DNA of 64,000 nt from an uncultured Sulfitobacter sp. (GTDB lineage Bacteria; Pseudomonadota; Alphaproteobacteria; Rhodobacterales; Rhodobacteraceae): positions 1 to 64,000 of the forward strand of contig CAKZPD010000014.1 of the NCBI GenBank assembly GCA_937138475.1. Direction: 5' to 3'. How positions within the stretch are numbered: position 1 is the first letter of the stretch; every line of letters begins with the position of its first letter. Shown here piece after piece: positions 17,406-27,929 of this stretch. A model generated the notes under the pieces. That model saw nothing but the letters and a program-made list of their open reading frames with translations, had not been told where the DNA came from and did not search any database. The translations under genes and the position numbers were made by a program.

Positions 17406-18989
17406 ATGTCCAACATCCGCGACGCCGCATTATCCAGCAAGGCCTGGCCTTTCGAAGAAGCGCGCCGGGTGCTCAAACGGTTTGCCAAGGCGCCGCCCGA
17501 AAAGGGCTATGTTCTGTTTGAAACCGGCTATGGCCCCTCGGGCCTGCCGCATATCGGCACTTTTGGTGAAGTCGCGCGCACCACAATGATCCGCCGCGCT
17601 TTCGAGGTGATCAGCGATATTCCGACCCGGCTGATTTGTTTTTCCGACGATCTGGACGGGATGCGCAAGGTTCCGGGCAATGTCCCCAACCCCGATCAGC
17701 TGACCCCGCATTTGCAAAAGCCGCTGACCCGTGTGCCGGACCCCTTTGGCACCCATGACAGCTTTGGCGATCACAACAATGCGATGCTGCGCCGGTTCCT
17801 GGACACTTTTGGGTTCGAATATGAATTCATCAGCGCCACCGATTTTTACACCTCGGGCCAATTCGATGCCGTGCTGCTGCGCGCCGCCGAACGCTATGAC
17901 GAAATCATGGCGGTCATGCTCAAATCTCTGCGCGAAGAGCGCCGCCAGACCTATTCGATTTTCCTGCCGATCCACCCGGACACCGGGCGGGTGATGTATG
18001 TGCCGATCAAAGAGGTGGATGCCAAGGCCGGCACCATTACCTTTGATGACGAAGACGGCACCGAAATGACCCTGCCGATCACTGGCGGCAACGTCAAACT
18101 GCAATGGAAGCCGGACTTTGGCGCGCGCTGGGCCGCGCTGGGCGTAGATTTTGAGATGTATGGCAAGGATCATTCCACCAACACCCCGATCTATGACAGC
18201 ATCTGCCGCATCCTTGGCGTTCCGGCGCCCGAACATTTTACCTATGAGCTGTTTCTGGATGAAAATGGTCAGAAAATATCCAAATCCTCGGGCAACGGGG
18301 TGTCGATCGATGAATGGCTGACCTATGCCAGCACCGAAAGCCTTGCCTATTTCATGTATCAAAAGCCAAAAACCGCCAAGCGCATGTATTTTGATGTGAT
18401 CCCCAAGGCAGTTGACGAATACCATCAACAGTTGCGCGCCTTTGAAGGCCAGGACATGGCGCAGCGTTTGAACAACCCGGTGTGGCACATCCATGGCGGC
18501 GATGTGCCAAAATCCAATATGGTTGTGCCGTTCTCGATGCTGCTCAATCTGGCGTCTGTGTCCTCGGCCGAGGAAAAATCCCAGCTTTGGGGCTTTATTC
18601 AGCGCTATGCGCCCGACACCAATCCACAAAGCAATCCGGATATGGATCGCGCGGCGGAACATGCGGTGCGCTATTACAATGATTTCGTCAAGCCAACCAA
18701 GACCTATCGCGCCGCCAGCGAAATTGAACGCGCCGCCTTGCAAGATTTGCGCGATCAACTTGCGGCCTATGACGGCCCCGTTGATGACGAAGCCCTGCAA
18801 TCCATCGTCTATGCCTGCGGCCGCGAACGGTTTGATCCGCTGCGCAGCTGGTTCTCTGCGCTATACGAGGTGCTGCTTGGTGCCGCGCAGGGGCCGCGGT
18901 TTGGCGGATTCATCGCACTTTACGGCATTCAGGAAACCGTGGCGCTGATCGACGACGCGCTGGCCGGAAAATTGGTCACCCCGGCCTAA
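17406..18989 (+). CDS. lysS: Lysyl-tRNA synthetase, class I
   Basis: A 527-residue class I lysyl-tRNA synthetase, the archaeal-type enzyme found also in alphaproteobacteria and spirochaetes. The class I signatures are PHIGTFGE (HIGH variant, about residue 49) and KISKSSGNG (KMSKS variant, about residue 296). [12 protein letters not shown] and [13 protein letters not shown] are typical. Length is normal. The gene charges tRNA-Lys and stands alone here. No class II enzyme is seen in this window. Confidence 0.96.
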   Translation: MSNIRDAALSSKAWPFEEARRVLKRFAKAPPEKGYVLFETGYGPSGLPHIGTFGEVARTTMIRRAFEVISDIPTRLICFSDDLDGMRKVPGNVPNPDQLTPHLQKPLTRVPDPFGTHDSFGDHNNAMLRRFLDTFGFEYEFISATDFYTSGQFDAVLLRAAERYDEIMAVMLKSLREERRQTYSIFLPIHPDTGRVMYVPIKEVDAKAGTITFDDEDGTEMTLPITGGNVKLQWKPDFGARWAALGVDFEMYGKDHSTNTPIYDSICRILGVPAPEHFTYELFLDENGQKISKSSGNGVSIDEWLTYASTESLAYFMYQKPKTAKRMYFDVIPKAVDEYHQQLRAFEGQDMAQRLNNPVWHIHGGDVPKSNMVVPFSMLLNLASVSSAEEKSQLWGFIQRYAPDTNPQSNPDMDRAAEHAVRYYNDFVKPTKTYRAASEIERAALQDLRDQLAAYDGPVDDEALQSIVYACGRERFDPLRSWFSALYEVLLGAAQGPRFGGFIALYGIQETVALIDDALAGKLVTPA

Positions 18990-19096
18990 CGGTTCCGCCC
19001 TGACCATCCGCGGGATCACGCCGGCCTGCGGGCGGCCAGCTTGGCGATATCGGGTTTTTGCGATACCCTGCACCGGTTGGTTGCAGGGGGTCGGTT

Positions 19097-20143
19097 ATGT
19101 ATACAAAGCCCTTCAAAACATTGATCGCGCAATACAGCGATGCGGTGATCGAATTCCCGAACCTCAAGGCTGTGTCGCTGGCGATGTGGTTGTTGGAATC
19201 TGGGCGCGGCGCCTCGGGGCTGGCACGGGATCACCTGAATTTTGCCGGGATGAAATACCGGCCCGAACTGTCAGATATTTGCACGCGGGTGCGGTATCAG
19301 GCCCATGACGGGCAGGGATATTACTGTGCTTTTCCTGACCTGGACAGCTTTGTCGCCGGCTATTGGCGTTTTCTGGATCGCCCGCCCTATCTGGGATGGC
19401 GTGACAAGGCCGGCGATGATTTGGCGTTCCTGGCCCATATTGCCGGAATATGGGCGCAAGATCCGCAGTACGGTGACAAGGTCGCCGGCCTGCTGACCGA
19501 AGCGCGGATATTGCTGGGCATCGCCGACAGCACCGCCGTGCCCAGCTGCCAGGCCATGCTGATGCCCGGCCGCCCCCGTCTTTCTCTGTCCGATGATGGA
19601 AAAATCGCCCAGGGGATTGACGGGCTGGACATCCTTTACCGGGGCGACGACAGCTGCCCTTATGGCAAAACCGCGACGCGCAACCGCCGCCCGTTCGAGG
19701 GCATCGTCCTGCATCACACATCGCCCAAACACAGCACGCAATGGTATGTGCAATACCAGATCGACGGGGATCCGGCGCGCGGCGGGCATTTTGGCTATCA
19801 CTTCTACGTGGCCCCCTCTGGGGTGATTTACCAAGGCGCCCCGCTCAGCAAACGCACCAATCAGCTCAGCCCCAAACCCCAGGTGCGCCGGCAAATCGGC
19901 GCTTTTTTGCAGAACGTCAACGCCATCGGCATCACCTGTGCACAGGCCGCCACAGACAGCGGTTTCAGCCCGACCCCCAGCCAGGAAACACAGGTCAAAT
20001 CCTTGGCCTTCGCGTTGTGCGATGCACTGGATATCCCTTTTGCTCATGTCTTTGGCCACGGAGAGCTGCAAACCAACCGCCACCAAAGCGAGGGGCGCTC
20101 GCTGGCGCAAGATATTCGCGCCTGGGGGGCAGCAGATGCTTAG
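19097..20143 (+). CDS. Cell-wall hydrolase: glucosaminidase-like domain plus N-acetylmuramoyl-L-alanine amidase (Amidase_2)
   Basis: A 348-residue protein in two parts. Residues 1-145 look like a glucosaminidase domain (AMWLLESGRGASGLARDHLNFAGMK, with the catalytic-type Glu). Residues 190-345 are an Amidase_2/PGRP domain with zinc ligands in LHHTSP, GYHFYV and the later HVFGHGEL region, which cut the lactyl-amide bond of peptidoglycan. ATG at 19097 follows CAGGGGG. No clear signal peptide was seen, which is odd for a wall enzyme; it may be a lytic enzyme with another export route. It overlaps the next gene by eight bases. Confidence 0.78.
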   Translation: MYTKPFKTLIAQYSDAVIEFPNLKAVSLAMWLLESGRGASGLARDHLNFAGMKYRPELSDICTRVRYQAHDGQGYYCAFPDLDSFVAGYWRFLDRPPYLGWRDKAGDDLAFLAHIAGIWAQDPQYGDKVAGLLTEARILLGIADSTAVPSCQAMLMPGRPRLSLSDDGKIAQGIDGLDILYRGDDSCPYGKTATRNRRPFEGIVLHHTSPKHSTQWYVQYQIDGDPARGGHFGYHFYVAPSGVIYQGAPLSKRTNQLSPKPQVRRQIGAFLQNVNAIGITCAQAATDSGFSPTPSQETQVKSLAFALCDALDIPFAHVFGHGELQTNRHQSEGRSLAQDIRAWGAADA

Positions 20144-20564
20144 ACGCGGTATGCTCATGGCGGGGCTGCTTCTGGCGCTTTTGGGCAGCGCAGAGCCCGG
20201 CGCCGGTCAAACCGCCCCCGCGGCCCCCACGGCCCCGCGCGCGGTAATCGTCCAGCAAATGCAGGCCTTTGCTGACAATGACCTCGCGGCTGCATTTGCC
20301 CTGGCGTCGCCGCGTTTGCAGCAGCTTTTTCAAACGCCGCAACGTTTCGGGCAAATGGTCCAAGGCGGTTATCCGATGGTCTGGCGCCATCAAGGTTTGC
20401 GCTTCCTTGGCGCCCGGCGCCAGGGGCCGCTGCATTTTGAAAAACTGATCATCGCCGACCTGCAAGGCCGCATGCACCTGCTTGAATATCAACTTGAATA
20501 TACCGAAAACGGCTGGCGTATTGCCGCTGTGCGGTTTTTGGATGCCGCCCCGCCCAGCGTATAA
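20136..20564 (+). CDS. DUF4864 domain protein, exported
   Basis: A 142-residue protein with a signal peptide (RRGMLMAGLLLALLGSAEPGAG) and a DUF4864 domain: VIVQQMQAFADNDLAAAFALASP, GYPMVWRHQG and the C-terminal GWRIAAVRFL. The fold is NTF2-like by family; function is unknown. It overlaps the amidase gene by eight bases, suggesting a shared operon, and is followed ten bases later by the dispersed element. Common in Rhodobacteraceae. Confidence 0.82.
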   Translation: MLRRGMLMAGLLLALLGSAEPGAGQTAPAAPTAPRAVIVQQMQAFADNDLAAAFALASPRLQQLFQTPQRFGQMVQGGYPMVWRHQGLRFLGARRQGPLHFEKLIIADLQGRMHLLEYQLEYTENGWRIAAVRFLDAAPPSV

Positions 20565-20573
20565 CCTTTGCTG

Positions 20574-20608
20574 TTCTTTTGTTCCAAAATATCCCCGCCG
20601 GAGGCACC
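20574..20608 (-). repeat. Dispersed intergenic element, type A, copy 5
   Basis: Minus-strand core GCCTCCGGCGGGGATATTT with a TGGAACAAAAGAA tail. It fills the gap between convergent genes, nine bases after one stop and 29 after the other. Confidence 0.9.
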
Positions 20609-20637
20609 CGCCGCCGGCCCCAAGCGCCAGCGCCCGA

Positions 20638-21339
20638 TCAAAAGGCCTGCCAAAGCCCCAGCACGATCCGCGCTGCACCGCCGCCGCGCGGCAGTTGCGC
20701 CCCGATTTGCCAGCGCCGCGCGGCGCCCGGGCGCCGGAACACGATCGACGGCGCCAGGCTCATACTCTCGGCGCGACCTTGCCGGGAATAAAACAGCTGG
20801 ATCATGGCGGTGCTGCGCGGGCCGATATCGGCGCCCAGCGTCAGATCCAGCTTCTGGCGCAGCTCTTTGGGCCGTACATGCCAGGTGACCTGCCCATCAA
20901 GCGCGGCCCACCCGGGATGCGCCCCAAGCTGGGCGCTTCGTCCCAGACTAAGCGCGCCGCCCAGAAACGCGGTGCTTGGCCCCGTGCCGCGCAAGGCCCC
21001 GGCCACCACCCCCGCCGAGGTTTGCAGATCCCCCCACAGCGGGCCATAGCGGCGCGCCAGCATCACGGTCACCTCGGCGGTGAAAGGGCGGCCTTGCGGC
21101 TTGGTCGCAAACAGGTTCACATTGGTGAAATACCCCTCGGCAAGCCCATATTCGGCAAAGGCGCTTAGACGGCTGTCGCCCGGCGCGTGGCTTATCTCAA
21201 GGCTGGTGAACCCCGCGCCGGGTGAGCGGCCCCATGGTCCGGCTGTGCCCGGCCCCGGTCCCAGACAGAAACCGCACACCAAACCGCCAAGAATTGCCAC
21301 CATCACTGCCCGCATCTGCGCCTCATTGGCGTTGCCCAT
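20638..21339 (-). CDS. Hypothetical exported protein, possible outer-membrane beta-barrel
   Basis: About 233 residues, with a signal-peptide-like N terminus (MRAVMVAILGGLVCGFCLG). The body alternates polar and hydrophobic residues in short strands (GRPFTAEVTVMLARRYG, STAMIQLFYSRQG, RWQIGAQLPRGG) and ends in Phe (LGLWQAF), all features of small outer-membrane barrels. No family is recognised. The start at 21339 (MGNANEAQ) or the internal ATG at 21315 are both possible; each has GAGG at five bases. It shares an end with uvrB's 3' side (gap 38 bases). Confidence 0.55.
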   Translation of the reverse strand: MGNANEAQMRAVMVAILGGLVCGFCLGPGPGTAGPWGRSPGAGFTSLEISHAPGDSRLSAFAEYGLAEGYFTNVNLFATKPQGRPFTAEVTVMLARRYGPLWGDLQTSAGVVAGALRGTGPSTAFLGGALSLGRSAQLGAHPGWAALDGQVTWHVRPKELRQKLDLTLGADIGPRSTAMIQLFYSRQGRAESMSLAPSIVFRRPGAARRWQIGAQLPRGGGAARIVLGLWQAF

Positions 21340-21376
21340 CTGGCCTCAGAATGGTTAACGGCAGTTAATAAATGGT

Positions 21377-23590
21377 TTACCCCGGCTTGCCCTTGCGCCG
21401 CTTCAGGCCGCCGCGCATACCACCCCGCCCGGCAGTGCTGCGCCCCGAGGCCTGCTGGGCCTCGTCCACTGCCTTATCGACGGCATATTGCCGGGCCATC
21501 GGATCATCGGCAATGGCCAGATCCACTGCCTCAAGGCGCTTGACCTCGTCGCGCAAGCGCGCGGCTTCTTCGAATTCAAGATTTTCGGCCGCCTTCAGCA
21601 TGTCACTGCGCAGACCATCCAGAACCGTTTGCAGATTGGCCCCGGCCAAGGGCTTGTCGATCTTGGCGGTGACGCGGCTTTGGTCGGTGTCGCCTTTGTA
21701 AAGCCCCTGCAAGATATCCTCGACGTTCTTGCGGACGGTCTGCGGGGTGATGCCATGGGCTGTGTTATAGGCGATCTGCTTGCCGCGTCGCCGTTCGGTT
21801 TCACCCATGGCACGCTGCATTGATCCGGTGATTTTGTCGGCATACATGATCACCCGGCCGTCGGCGTTGCGCGCCGCCCGTCCGATGGTCTGGATCAATG
21901 ATGTCTCAGACCGCAAGAAGCCCTCTTTGTCGGCATCCAAGATCGCCACCAGACCGCATTCAGGTATGTCCAGCCCCTCGCGCAAGAGGTTGATCCCGAT
22001 CAGCACATCAAAGGCCCCCAACCGCAAATCGCGCAGGATCTCGATCCGTTCGATGGTGTCGATATCCGAATGCATATAGCGCACGCGAATGCCTTGTTCG
22101 TGCAGGTATTCGGTCAGATCCTCGGCCATGCGTTTGGTCAAGGTGGTGCAAAGCGTGCGATATCCCGCCGCGGCCATCCTGCGCACCTCGTCCAGCAGAT
22201 CATCAACCTGGGTTTCGACAGGGCGGATTTCGACGACCGGATCCAACAGCCCAGTGGGCCGGATCACTTGTTCGGCAAAGACGCCGCCGGTTTGCTCCAT
22301 CTCCCAGTTGGCGGGGGTCGCTGACACAAACACCGATTGCGGGCGCATCGCATCCCATTCCTCGAACTTGAGGGGGCGGTTATCCATGCAAGACGGCAGG
22401 CGGAACCCATGTTCAGCCAGTGTGAACTTGCGCCGATAGTCGCCCTTGTACATCGCCCCGATCTGCGGCACCGACACATGGCTTTCATCGGCAAAGACAA
22501 TGGCGTGATCGGGAATGAACTCAAACAACGTGGGCGGAGGCTCACCGGGCGCGCGCCCGGTCAGATAGCGTGAATAATTTTCGATCCCATTGCACACACC
22601 GGTGGCCTCCAGCATCTCAAGATCGAAATTGGTGCGCTGTTCCAGCCGCTGCGCCTCAAGCAGTTTTCCGTCAGCGACCAGCTGATCCAGCCGCTGACGC
22701 AGTTCGCGCCGAATACCGATGATCGCCTGCTGCATGGTCGGTTTGGGCGTGACATAGTGGGAATTGGCATAGACCCGGATCTGATCGAATGTATCGGTCT
22801 TTTCCCCGGTCAGCGGGTCGAATTCGGTGATGCTTTCCAGTTCCTCGCCAAAGAATGACAGGCGCCAGGCACGGTCTTCCAGGTGGGCCGGAAAGATTTC
22901 GAGACTGTCGCCCCGCACCCGGAACGACCCGCGCTGAAAGGCGGCATCGTTGCGCTTGTATTGCTGGGCCACCAGATCGGCCATCACCTGCCGCTGGTCA
23001 TAACTGGCCCCGGCTGTCAGATCCTGGGTCATCGCACCATAGGTTTCGACCGACCCGATGCCGTAAATGCACGAGACCGAGGCCACGATAATCACATCGT
23101 CCCGCTCCAACAGGGCGCGGGTGGCCGAATGGCGCATCCGGTCGATCTGCTCGTTGATCTGGCTTTCCTTCTCGATATAGGTATCCGACCGCGCCACATA
23201 GGCTTCGGGCTGATAGTAATCGTAATAGCTGACGAAATACTCGACCGCGTTGTCGGGAAAGAACCCTTTGAATTCGCCATAAAGCTGCGCCGCCAGGGTC
23301 TTGTTGGGCGCCAAAATGATGGCCGGGCGTTGGGTCTCCTCGATCACTTTGGCCATGGTAAAGGTCTTGCCGGTGCCCGTCGCGCCCAGCAGCACCTGAT
23401 TGCGCTCGCCCTGGGCCAGACCGCGGCCCAGCTCGGCTATGGCGCTGGGCTGATCGCCGGCTGGATCAAACTCCGTCTGAAGCCGAAACTTGCGCCCCCC
23501 CTCCAGCTTGGGGCGCGCGCGCACATCGGGCGCCGGATTGGCAAGAACCGGCTGTTGCGGGGGCGACGAATCGGTTTGTGCATAGGGCAT
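21377..23590 (-). CDS. uvrB: Excinuclease ABC subunit B
   Basis: A 737-residue helicase-like damage-recognition subunit of nucleotide excision repair. Walker [11 protein letters not shown], the beta-hairpin [11 protein letters not shown], motif [16 protein letters not shown], the helicase motifs [12 protein letters not shown] and [10 protein letters not shown], and a C-terminal UVR segment ([17 protein letters not shown]) are all present. The start MPYAQTDSS is chosen because GAGGA lies seven bases upstream; a longer ORF adds 36 unlikely residues. The basic C-terminal tail ([12 protein letters not shown]) is usual for the group. uvrC is at 42618-44495 in this window. Confidence 0.97.
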   Translation of the reverse strand: MPYAQTDSSPPQQPVLANPAPDVRARPKLEGGRKFRLQTEFDPAGDQPSAIAELGRGLAQGERNQVLLGATGTGKTFTMAKVIEETQRPAIILAPNKTLAAQLYGEFKGFFPDNAVEYFVSYYDYYQPEAYVARSDTYIEKESQINEQIDRMRHSATRALLERDDVIIVASVSCIYGIGSVETYGAMTQDLTAGASYDQRQVMADLVAQQYKRNDAAFQRGSFRVRGDSLEIFPAHLEDRAWRLSFFGEELESITEFDPLTGEKTDTFDQIRVYANSHYVTPKPTMQQAIIGIRRELRQRLDQLVADGKLLEAQRLEQRTNFDLEMLEATGVCNGIENYSRYLTGRAPGEPPPTLFEFIPDHAIVFADESHVSVPQIGAMYKGDYRRKFTLAEHGFRLPSCMDNRPLKFEEWDAMRPQSVFVSATPANWEMEQTGGVFAEQVIRPTGLLDPVVEIRPVETQVDDLLDEVRRMAAAGYRTLCTTLTKRMAEDLTEYLHEQGIRVRYMHSDIDTIERIEILRDLRLGAFDVLIGINLLREGLDIPECGLVAILDADKEGFLRSETSLIQTIGRAARNADGRVIMYADKITGSMQRAMGETERRRGKQIAYNTAHGITPQTVRKNVEDILQGLYKGDTDQSRVTAKIDKPLAGANLQTVLDGLRSDMLKAAENLEFEEAARLRDEVKRLEAVDLAIADDPMARQYAVDKAVDEAQQASGRSTAGRGGMRGGLKRRKGKPG

Positions 23591-23752
23591 GAGGGTTCCT
23601 CGAAGGCTGTCTGGCAAAATTGCCCCTTTCTCCGGCAGGATCAAGGGGGCGCGCCAGATAAGCCCACCTGGGCCGCGATCTCGCGCTTGGCAAGCCAAAG
23701 GGATTTTGCCATAAAGCCGCCAACCACGCCCTTGAATATGTCAGGATCCGCC

Positions 23753-24064
23753 ATGCGCGCACGCATCTATCAGCCCGCCAAAACCGCGATGTCATCGGGG
23801 CTGGGTAAAACCCAGCAATGGGTGCTGGAATACGCCCCCGCCTCGGCCCGCCAAGTCGACCCGCTGATGGGTTGGACCTCGTCGGACGATATGCAAAGCC
23901 AGGTCCGCCTGCGCTTTGACAGCAAAGAGGCCGCGCTGGCCTACGCCCAAGCCAACCAGATTGACGCCACCATCCAAGAGCCCAACAAACGCAAGGCCAA
24001 CATCCGTCATGGCGGTTACGGTGAAAACTTTGCCACCGGCCGCCGCGGCGCCTGGACCCATTGA
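23753..24064 (+). CDS. ETC complex I subunit (NDUFS4-like)
   Basis: A 103-residue protein of the NDUFS4 (18-kDa/AQDQ) family, an accessory subunit of NADH:ubiquinone oxidoreductase. ARIYQPAKTAMSSGLGKTQQW at the N terminus, PLMGWTSSDDM and the C-terminal ENFATGRRGAWTH are characteristic. It sits at the membrane-arm junction of complex I and is typical of alphaproteobacteria. ATG at 23753 follows CAGGAT. It is divergent from uvrB and far from any nuo genes, as is normal for this subunit. Confidence 0.88.
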   Translation: MRARIYQPAKTAMSSGLGKTQQWVLEYAPASARQVDPLMGWTSSDDMQSQVRLRFDSKEAALAYAQANQIDATIQEPNKRKANIRHGGYGENFATGRRGAWTH

Positions 24065-24132
24065 ACCGCCACAGACCTGCGGCTGACGTGTTGACAACGC
24101 CGCCGATCCATTGGAAAGAACACAGGCAACGC

Positions 24133-24210
24133 GGGCCGTTAGCTCAGCTGGATTAGAGCAGGGAACTTCTAATTCTCAGGTCGGGGGTTCGAGTCCTCCA
24201 CGGCTCGCCA
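24133..24210 (+). tRNA. tRNA-Arg (anticodon TCT)
   Basis: A full cloverleaf can be drawn: acceptor GGGCCGT/ACGGCTC, D arm GCTC/GAGC, anticodon stem GGGAA/TTCTC, loop CTTCTAA with anticodon TCT (24168-24170), T arm GGGGG/CCTCC with TTCGAGT loop, and an encoded CCA end. It reads AGA (and AGG by wobble) codons. A TTGACA at 24091-24096 may be its -35, but the -10 is unclear. Confidence 0.96.
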
Positions 24211-24280
24211 AGCACCCCATCTTTTACCGCCCCGCTGCGCTCTGGCGCCTTGCTCCTTCCGCAGGCGACTGCCGCGCCCT

Positions 24281-24315
24281 TTCTTTTGTTCTTAAATATC
24301 CCCGCCGGAGGCTCC
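24281..24315 (-). repeat. Dispersed intergenic element, type A, copy 6
   Basis: Minus-strand core CCTCCGGCGGGGATATTT with an AAGAACAAAAGAA tail. It is 70 bases after the tRNA end and has no minus-strand gene nearby, so it is an exception to the usual same-strand 3'-end position. Confidence 0.9.
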
Positions 24316-24408
24316 AGCCTGTGCCCCGATCGCGGCCTTGGGTTGGGCGCACCCACCGCCGCCGGCGCCGCAAGCCACATAAAACCTGCGGTTTTTGCCC
24401 AATAGGGC

Positions 24409-24437
24409 TTGCCATATCCCGGTTCAGCGCGTATTCG
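24409..24437 (+). promoter_or_regulatory. Putative promoter for the rpmC-rpmD ribosomal operon
   Basis: TTGCCA, 17-base spacer, TATTCG, ending 76 bases before rpmC. An own promoter is expected because rplP and the S10 cluster are not upstream here. Sequence match only. Confidence 0.45.
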
Positions 24438-24513
24438 GCCCACTCATCATGAACTCCACCAGAATCATGGTCACCCTTCCGGGGCCATCTGGTGATGTTG
24501 AAAGGAAAAGGCG

Positions 24514-24717
24514 ATGAACGCCAAGGAACTGCACGACAAGACACCGGACCAGCTCCGGGAAGAGCTCGCAAACCTGAAGAAACAAAGCTTCAACCTGCGT
24601 TTTCAACAAGCCACCGGTCAGCTGGAAAACCCAGCCCAAATCCGCGTTGCCCGCCGTTCGGCCGCGCGCGTCAAGACCGTATTGAACCAGAAAGCCGCGC
24701 AAGCGGCCACAGAATAA
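24514..24717 (+). CDS. rpmC: 50S ribosomal protein L29
   Basis: 67 residues, with the L29 pattern [32 protein letters not shown]-like core (here starting [14 protein letters not shown]) and a basic C-terminal helix. It binds 23S rRNA near the exit tunnel. AAAGGAAAAGGCG precedes the ATG. It is the first gene of an eleven-gene run; the expected upstream partner rplP is absent. Confidence 0.96.
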   Translation: MNAKELHDKTPDQLREELANLKKQSFNLRFQQATGQLENPAQIRVARRSAARVKTVLNQKAAQAATE

Positions 24718-24731
24718 GGGAGCCGAGAGAC

Positions 24732-24962
24732 ATGCCTAAACGAATCCTGTCCGGCACCGTGACCAGCGACGCAAACGCCCAGACCATCACCGTTTCGGTC
24801 GAGCGCCGCTTTACGCACCCTGTTCTGAAAAAAACCATTCGTAAGTCCAAGAAATACCGGGCGCACGATGAAAAGAACGCTTTCAAGGTCGGCGATACAG
24901 TCCGCATCATCGAATGTGCGCCGAAATCGAAAACGAAACGCTGGGAGGTGCTGGAGGCGTAA
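24732..24962 (+). CDS. rpsQ: 30S ribosomal protein S17
   Basis: 76 residues starting [10 protein letters not shown], an OB-fold primary 16S rRNA-binding protein. The signature [19 protein letters not shown] is complete. The start follows GGGAGCCGAGAG; a longer ORF beginning at 24492 is rejected because it crosses rpmC. It is 14 bases after rpmC, in the standard order. Confidence 0.96.
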   Translation: MPKRILSGTVTSDANAQTITVSVERRFTHPVLKKTIRKSKKYRAHDEKNAFKVGDTVRIIECAPKSKTKRWEVLEA

Positions 24963-25037
24963 GCCTTCCGCCCAAACAGTTTAGCGAAACCCTGGGGGTA
25001 AGGCGAATATCGCTCCCCAAAGGTCGGGAGAAACCAA

Positions 25038-25406
25038 ATGATCCAGATGCAGACCAATCTGGATGTTGCTGACAACAGCGGCGCGCGCCGTGTTCAGTGC
25101 ATCAAGGTTCTGGGTGGTTCCAAGCGTAAATACGCATCCGTCGGCGACATTATTGTCGTGTCGGTCAAGGAAGCCATCCCGCGCGGTCGCGTAAAGAAAG
25201 GCGACGTCCGCAAGGCCGTTGTCGTACGCACCGCCAAAGAAGTCCGTCGCGAAGATGGCACCGCAATCCGTTTCGATCGGAATGCGGCTGTTATTCTGAA
25301 CAACAACAATGAGCCCGTGGGAACACGTATCTTTGGGCCAGTTGTTCGTGAATTGCGCGGCAAGAATTTCATGAAAATCATCTCGCTCGCTCCGGAGGTG
25401 CTGTAA
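25038..25406 (+). CDS. rplN: 50S ribosomal protein L14
   Basis: 122 residues with the canonical start [19 protein letters not shown] and the L14 core [14 protein letters not shown]. It contacts 16S rRNA at the subunit interface. It is separated from rpsQ by a 75-base spacer, and GGGAG lies upstream. Confidence 0.97.
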   Translation: MIQMQTNLDVADNSGARRVQCIKVLGGSKRKYASVGDIIVVSVKEAIPRGRVKKGDVRKAVVVRTAKEVRREDGTAIRFDRNAAVILNNNNEPVGTRIFGPVVRELRGKNFMKIISLAPEVL

Positions 25407-25408
25407 TC

Positions 25409-25720
25409 ATGGCTGCGAAACTTCGTAAAGGCGACAAGGTCGTCGTCCTTGCCGGCAAGGACAAGGGCAAAGAGGGCACGATTTCCTCGGTTGATCCCAA
25501 GGCCAACAAAGCCGTGGTTGACGGTGTGAACATCGCGATCCGTGCCACACGTCAAACCCAAACGTCGCAAGGCGGCCGCCTTCCCAAGGCGATGCCAATC
25601 GACCTGAGCAACCTGGCGCTGCTGGATGCCAATGGCAAAGCAACGCGCGTTGGCTTCAAAGTCGAAGGTGACAAAAAAGTGCGTTACGCCAAGACAACAG
25701 GGGATGTGATCGATGCTTGA
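25409..25720 (+). CDS. rplX: 50S ribosomal protein L24
   Basis: 103 residues with the KOW motif ([20 protein letters not shown]) at the N terminus, an assembly initiator of the large subunit. GGAGG inside the end of rplN provides its ribosome binding site, and its own 3' end overlaps rplE by eight bases, indicating coupled translation. Confidence 0.97.
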   Translation: MAAKLRKGDKVVVLAGKDKGKEGTISSVDPKANKAVVDGVNIAIRATRQTQTSQGGRLPKAMPIDLSNLALLDANGKATRVGFKVEGDKKVRYAKTTGDVIDA

Positions 25721-26276
25721 TTCCGCAACTTACACACCTCGCCTCAAGGCGCTTTACAGCGACACGATCCGGGCCGCTCTGAAAGAAGAGTTCGGCTATA
25801 AGAACGACATGCAGATCCCGCGTCTGGACAAAATCGTTCTGAACATCGGATGCGGTGCCGAGGCCGTTCGTGACAGCAAGAAAGCCAAATCCGCACAGGA
25901 AGACCTGACGCTGATTTCGGGCCAGAAAGCATTGACCACCACTGCCAAGAAATCCATCGCGGGTTTCCGGGTGCGGGAAGACATGCCAATGGGTGCCAAG
26001 GTCACATTGCGCGGCGAGCGCATGTATGAATTCCTGGATCGTCTGATCACGATCGCTTTGCCACGGGTTCGCGACTTCCGCGGCATCCCAGGCAAATCTT
26101 TCGACGGTCGTGGCAACTATGCCATGGGCCTGAAAGAGCACCTCGTGTTCCCTGAAATCGATTTCGACAAGATCGACGAAAACTGGGGAATGGACATCGT
26201 GATCGCAACCACAGCGCAAACTGACGCTGAAGCGAAGGCACTGTTGAAAGCATTCAACATGCCCTTCAACTCATAA
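25713..26276 (+). CDS. rplE: 50S ribosomal protein L5
   Basis: 187 residues, a 5S rRNA-binding protein. Motifs [32 protein letters not shown] and [18 protein letters not shown] are as expected. It overlaps rplX by eight bases and is followed after 18 bases by rpsN. Confidence 0.97.
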   Translation: MLDSATYTPRLKALYSDTIRAALKEEFGYKNDMQIPRLDKIVLNIGCGAEAVRDSKKAKSAQEDLTLISGQKALTTTAKKSIAGFRVREDMPMGAKVTLRGERMYEFLDRLITIALPRVRDFRGIPGKSFDGRGNYAMGLKEHLVFPEIDFDKIDENWGMDIVIATTAQTDAEAKALLKAFNMPFNS

Positions 26277-26294
26277 GCGCTGGAAGGATAAGAC

Positions 26295-26600
26295 ATGGCT
26301 AAAAAATCTATGATCGCACGCGAAAAGAAGCGTGAGGCGCTGGTGGAAAAATACGCCGCCAAACGTGCCGCGCTGAAAGACATCGTCAGCGATGAATCCA
26401 AGCCGATGGAAGAGCGTTTCCGCGCGACCCTCAAGCTGGCCAAACTGCCACGCAACAGCTCGGCTGTGCGTTTGCACAACCGTTGCCAGCTGACCGGTCG
26501 TCCACACGCCTACTATCGTAAACTCAAAATTTCGCGGATCGCACTGCGGGATCTTGGCTCGAACGGCCAAATCCCCGGTATGGTCAAGTCAAGCTGGTAA
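26295..26600 (+). CDS. rpsN: 30S ribosomal protein S14 (zinc-independent type)
   Basis: 101 residues, longer than the zinc-binding form and lacking its CxxC pairs, so this is the C-minus type. The conserved end RHAYYRKL-type sequence ([20 protein letters not shown]) and PGMVKSSW are intact. GAAGGATAAGAC precedes the start. Confidence 0.97.
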   Translation: MAKKSMIAREKKREALVEKYAAKRAALKDIVSDESKPMEERFRATLKLAKLPRNSSAVRLHNRCQLTGRPHAYYRKLKISRIALRDLGSNGQIPGMVKSSW

Positions 26601-26611
26601 GGAGAGCAGAT

Positions 26612-27004
26612 ATGAACGATCCTATCGCAGATATGCTCACCCGGATCCGCAACTCGTCCATGCGCGGCAAATCCACAGTCACAACGCCAGCTTCCAAGCT
26701 GCGCGCCTGGGTTCTGGATGTGCTGGCAGACGAAGGCTATATCCGCGGCTATGAGTCCGTGACTGGTGCAGACGGCCACCCGGCCATCGTCATCAGCCTC
26801 AAGTACTTTGAAGGCGAACCTGTCATTCGCGAGTTGAAGCGGGTTTCCAAGCCCGGTCGCCGCGTCTACATGGGCGTCAAGGACATCCCATCGGTTCGTC
26901 AGGGCCTGGGTGTGTCGATTGTCTCCACCCCCAAGGGTGTGATGTCGGATGCAGCAGCACGCAGCGCCAATGTTGGCGGCGAAGTGCTTTGCACAGTCTT
27001 CTAA
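26612..27004 (+). CDS. rpsH: 30S ribosomal protein S8
   Basis: 130 residues starting [14 protein letters not shown]. The C-terminal [14 protein letters not shown] is diagnostic. S8 binds 16S rRNA helix 21 and in many bacteria represses this operon by binding its mRNA near rplE; whether that applies here was not determined. The gap to rpsN is 11 bases with GGAG. Confidence 0.97.
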   Translation: MNDPIADMLTRIRNSSMRGKSTVTTPASKLRAWVLDVLADEGYIRGYESVTGADGHPAIVISLKYFEGEPVIRELKRVSKPGRRVYMGVKDIPSVRQGLGVSIVSTPKGVMSDAAARSANVGGEVLCTVF

Positions 27005-27014
27005 GGGGGGTCTG

Positions 27015-27548
27015 ATGTCTCGTATTGGTAAAAAACCGGTTGAGCTGCCCGCAGGTGTTTCGGCATCTGTGTCTGGCCAGACCATCGAAGTCAAAGGCCC
27101 CAAGGGCACACGTTCGTTCAAAGCGACCGACGATGTAACCTTGAGCGTTGCTGACAACGTCGTGTCCGTGACACCGCGTGGCAAATCCAAGCGCGCACGC
27201 CAGCAGTGGGGCATGAGCCGCACAATGGTTGCAAACCTTGTGACCGGTGTGACCGCCGGCTTCAAGAAAGAGCTTGAAATCCACGGTGTTGGTTATCGTG
27301 CCGCGATGACTGGCAACACGCTGAAACTGAACCTGGGTCTGTCCCATGACGTGGATTACACACCGCCCGCCGGTGTAACGGTTTCCGCGCCAAAGCAGAC
27401 TGAAATTGTGGTCGAAGGCATTGACGAACAGCAAGTTGGTGAAGTTGCCGCGAACATCCGTGCATGGCGCAAGCCCGAGCCTTATAAAGGCAAGGGGATC
27501 CGCTATAAGGACGAGTTCATCTTCCGCAAAGAAGGCAAGAAAAAGTAA
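27015..27548 (+). CDS. rplF: 50S ribosomal protein L6
   Basis: 177 residues starting [15 protein letters not shown], with the C-terminal signature [14 protein letters not shown]. It lies near the GTPase centre of the large subunit. The start follows AAGGGGGG; a longer ORF within rpsH is rejected. Confidence 0.97.
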   Translation: MSRIGKKPVELPAGVSASVSGQTIEVKGPKGTRSFKATDDVTLSVADNVVSVTPRGKSKRARQQWGMSRTMVANLVTGVTAGFKKELEIHGVGYRAAMTGNTLKLNLGLSHDVDYTPPAGVTVSAPKQTEIVVEGIDEQQVGEVAANIRAWRKPEPYKGKGIRYKDEFIFRKEGKKK

Positions 27549-27560
27549 GGACGTAAGGTA

Positions 27561-27920
27561 ATGGCAAACAGCAAAAGACAACTGTTTTTGAAACGCCGCC
27601 TGCGCGTTCGGAACAAACTTCGCCGGGTGAATGCAGGGCGGCTTCGGCTGTCGGTTCACCGCAGCAACAAAAACATCAGCGTTCAGTTGATTGATGATGT
27701 GGCTGGCGTGACGTTGGCGTCCGCATCCACGCTTGAAAAAGCGTTGGGCGTTGTCGGCAAGAACAACATCGAAGCGGCGACCAAGGTGGGCACAGCAATC
27801 GCTGAGCGCGCCAAGAAAGCCGGCGTCGAAGAGGCCTATTTTGACCGGGGCGGTTTCCTGTTCCACGGCAAAGTCAAGGCCGTCGCCGATGCAGCACGCG
27901 AAGCGGGCTTGAAAATCTAA
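27561..27920 (+). CDS. rplR: 50S ribosomal protein L18
   Basis: 119 residues starting [17 protein letters not shown], a 5S rRNA-binding protein. [18 protein letters not shown] and the C-terminal [21 protein letters not shown] are characteristic. It is followed by an unusually long 112-base spacer with two hairpins before rpsE. Confidence 0.97.
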   Translation: MANSKRQLFLKRRLRVRNKLRRVNAGRLRLSVHRSNKNISVQLIDDVAGVTLASASTLEKALGVVGKNNIEAATKVGTAIAERAKKAGVEEAYFDRGGFLFHGKVKAVADAAREAGLKI

Positions 27921-27929
27921 GACCTGTAG

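Larger units (their letters stand above)
24211..24513. other. 303-bp region between tRNA-Arg and rpmC
   Basis: It contains no credible gene. It holds a copy of the dispersed element (24281-24315), a short AAAACC-TGC-GGTTTT hairpin near 24380, and a plausible sigma-70 promoter for the ribosomal operon (24409-24437). The leader from there to rpmC is about 70 bases. Confidence 0.6.
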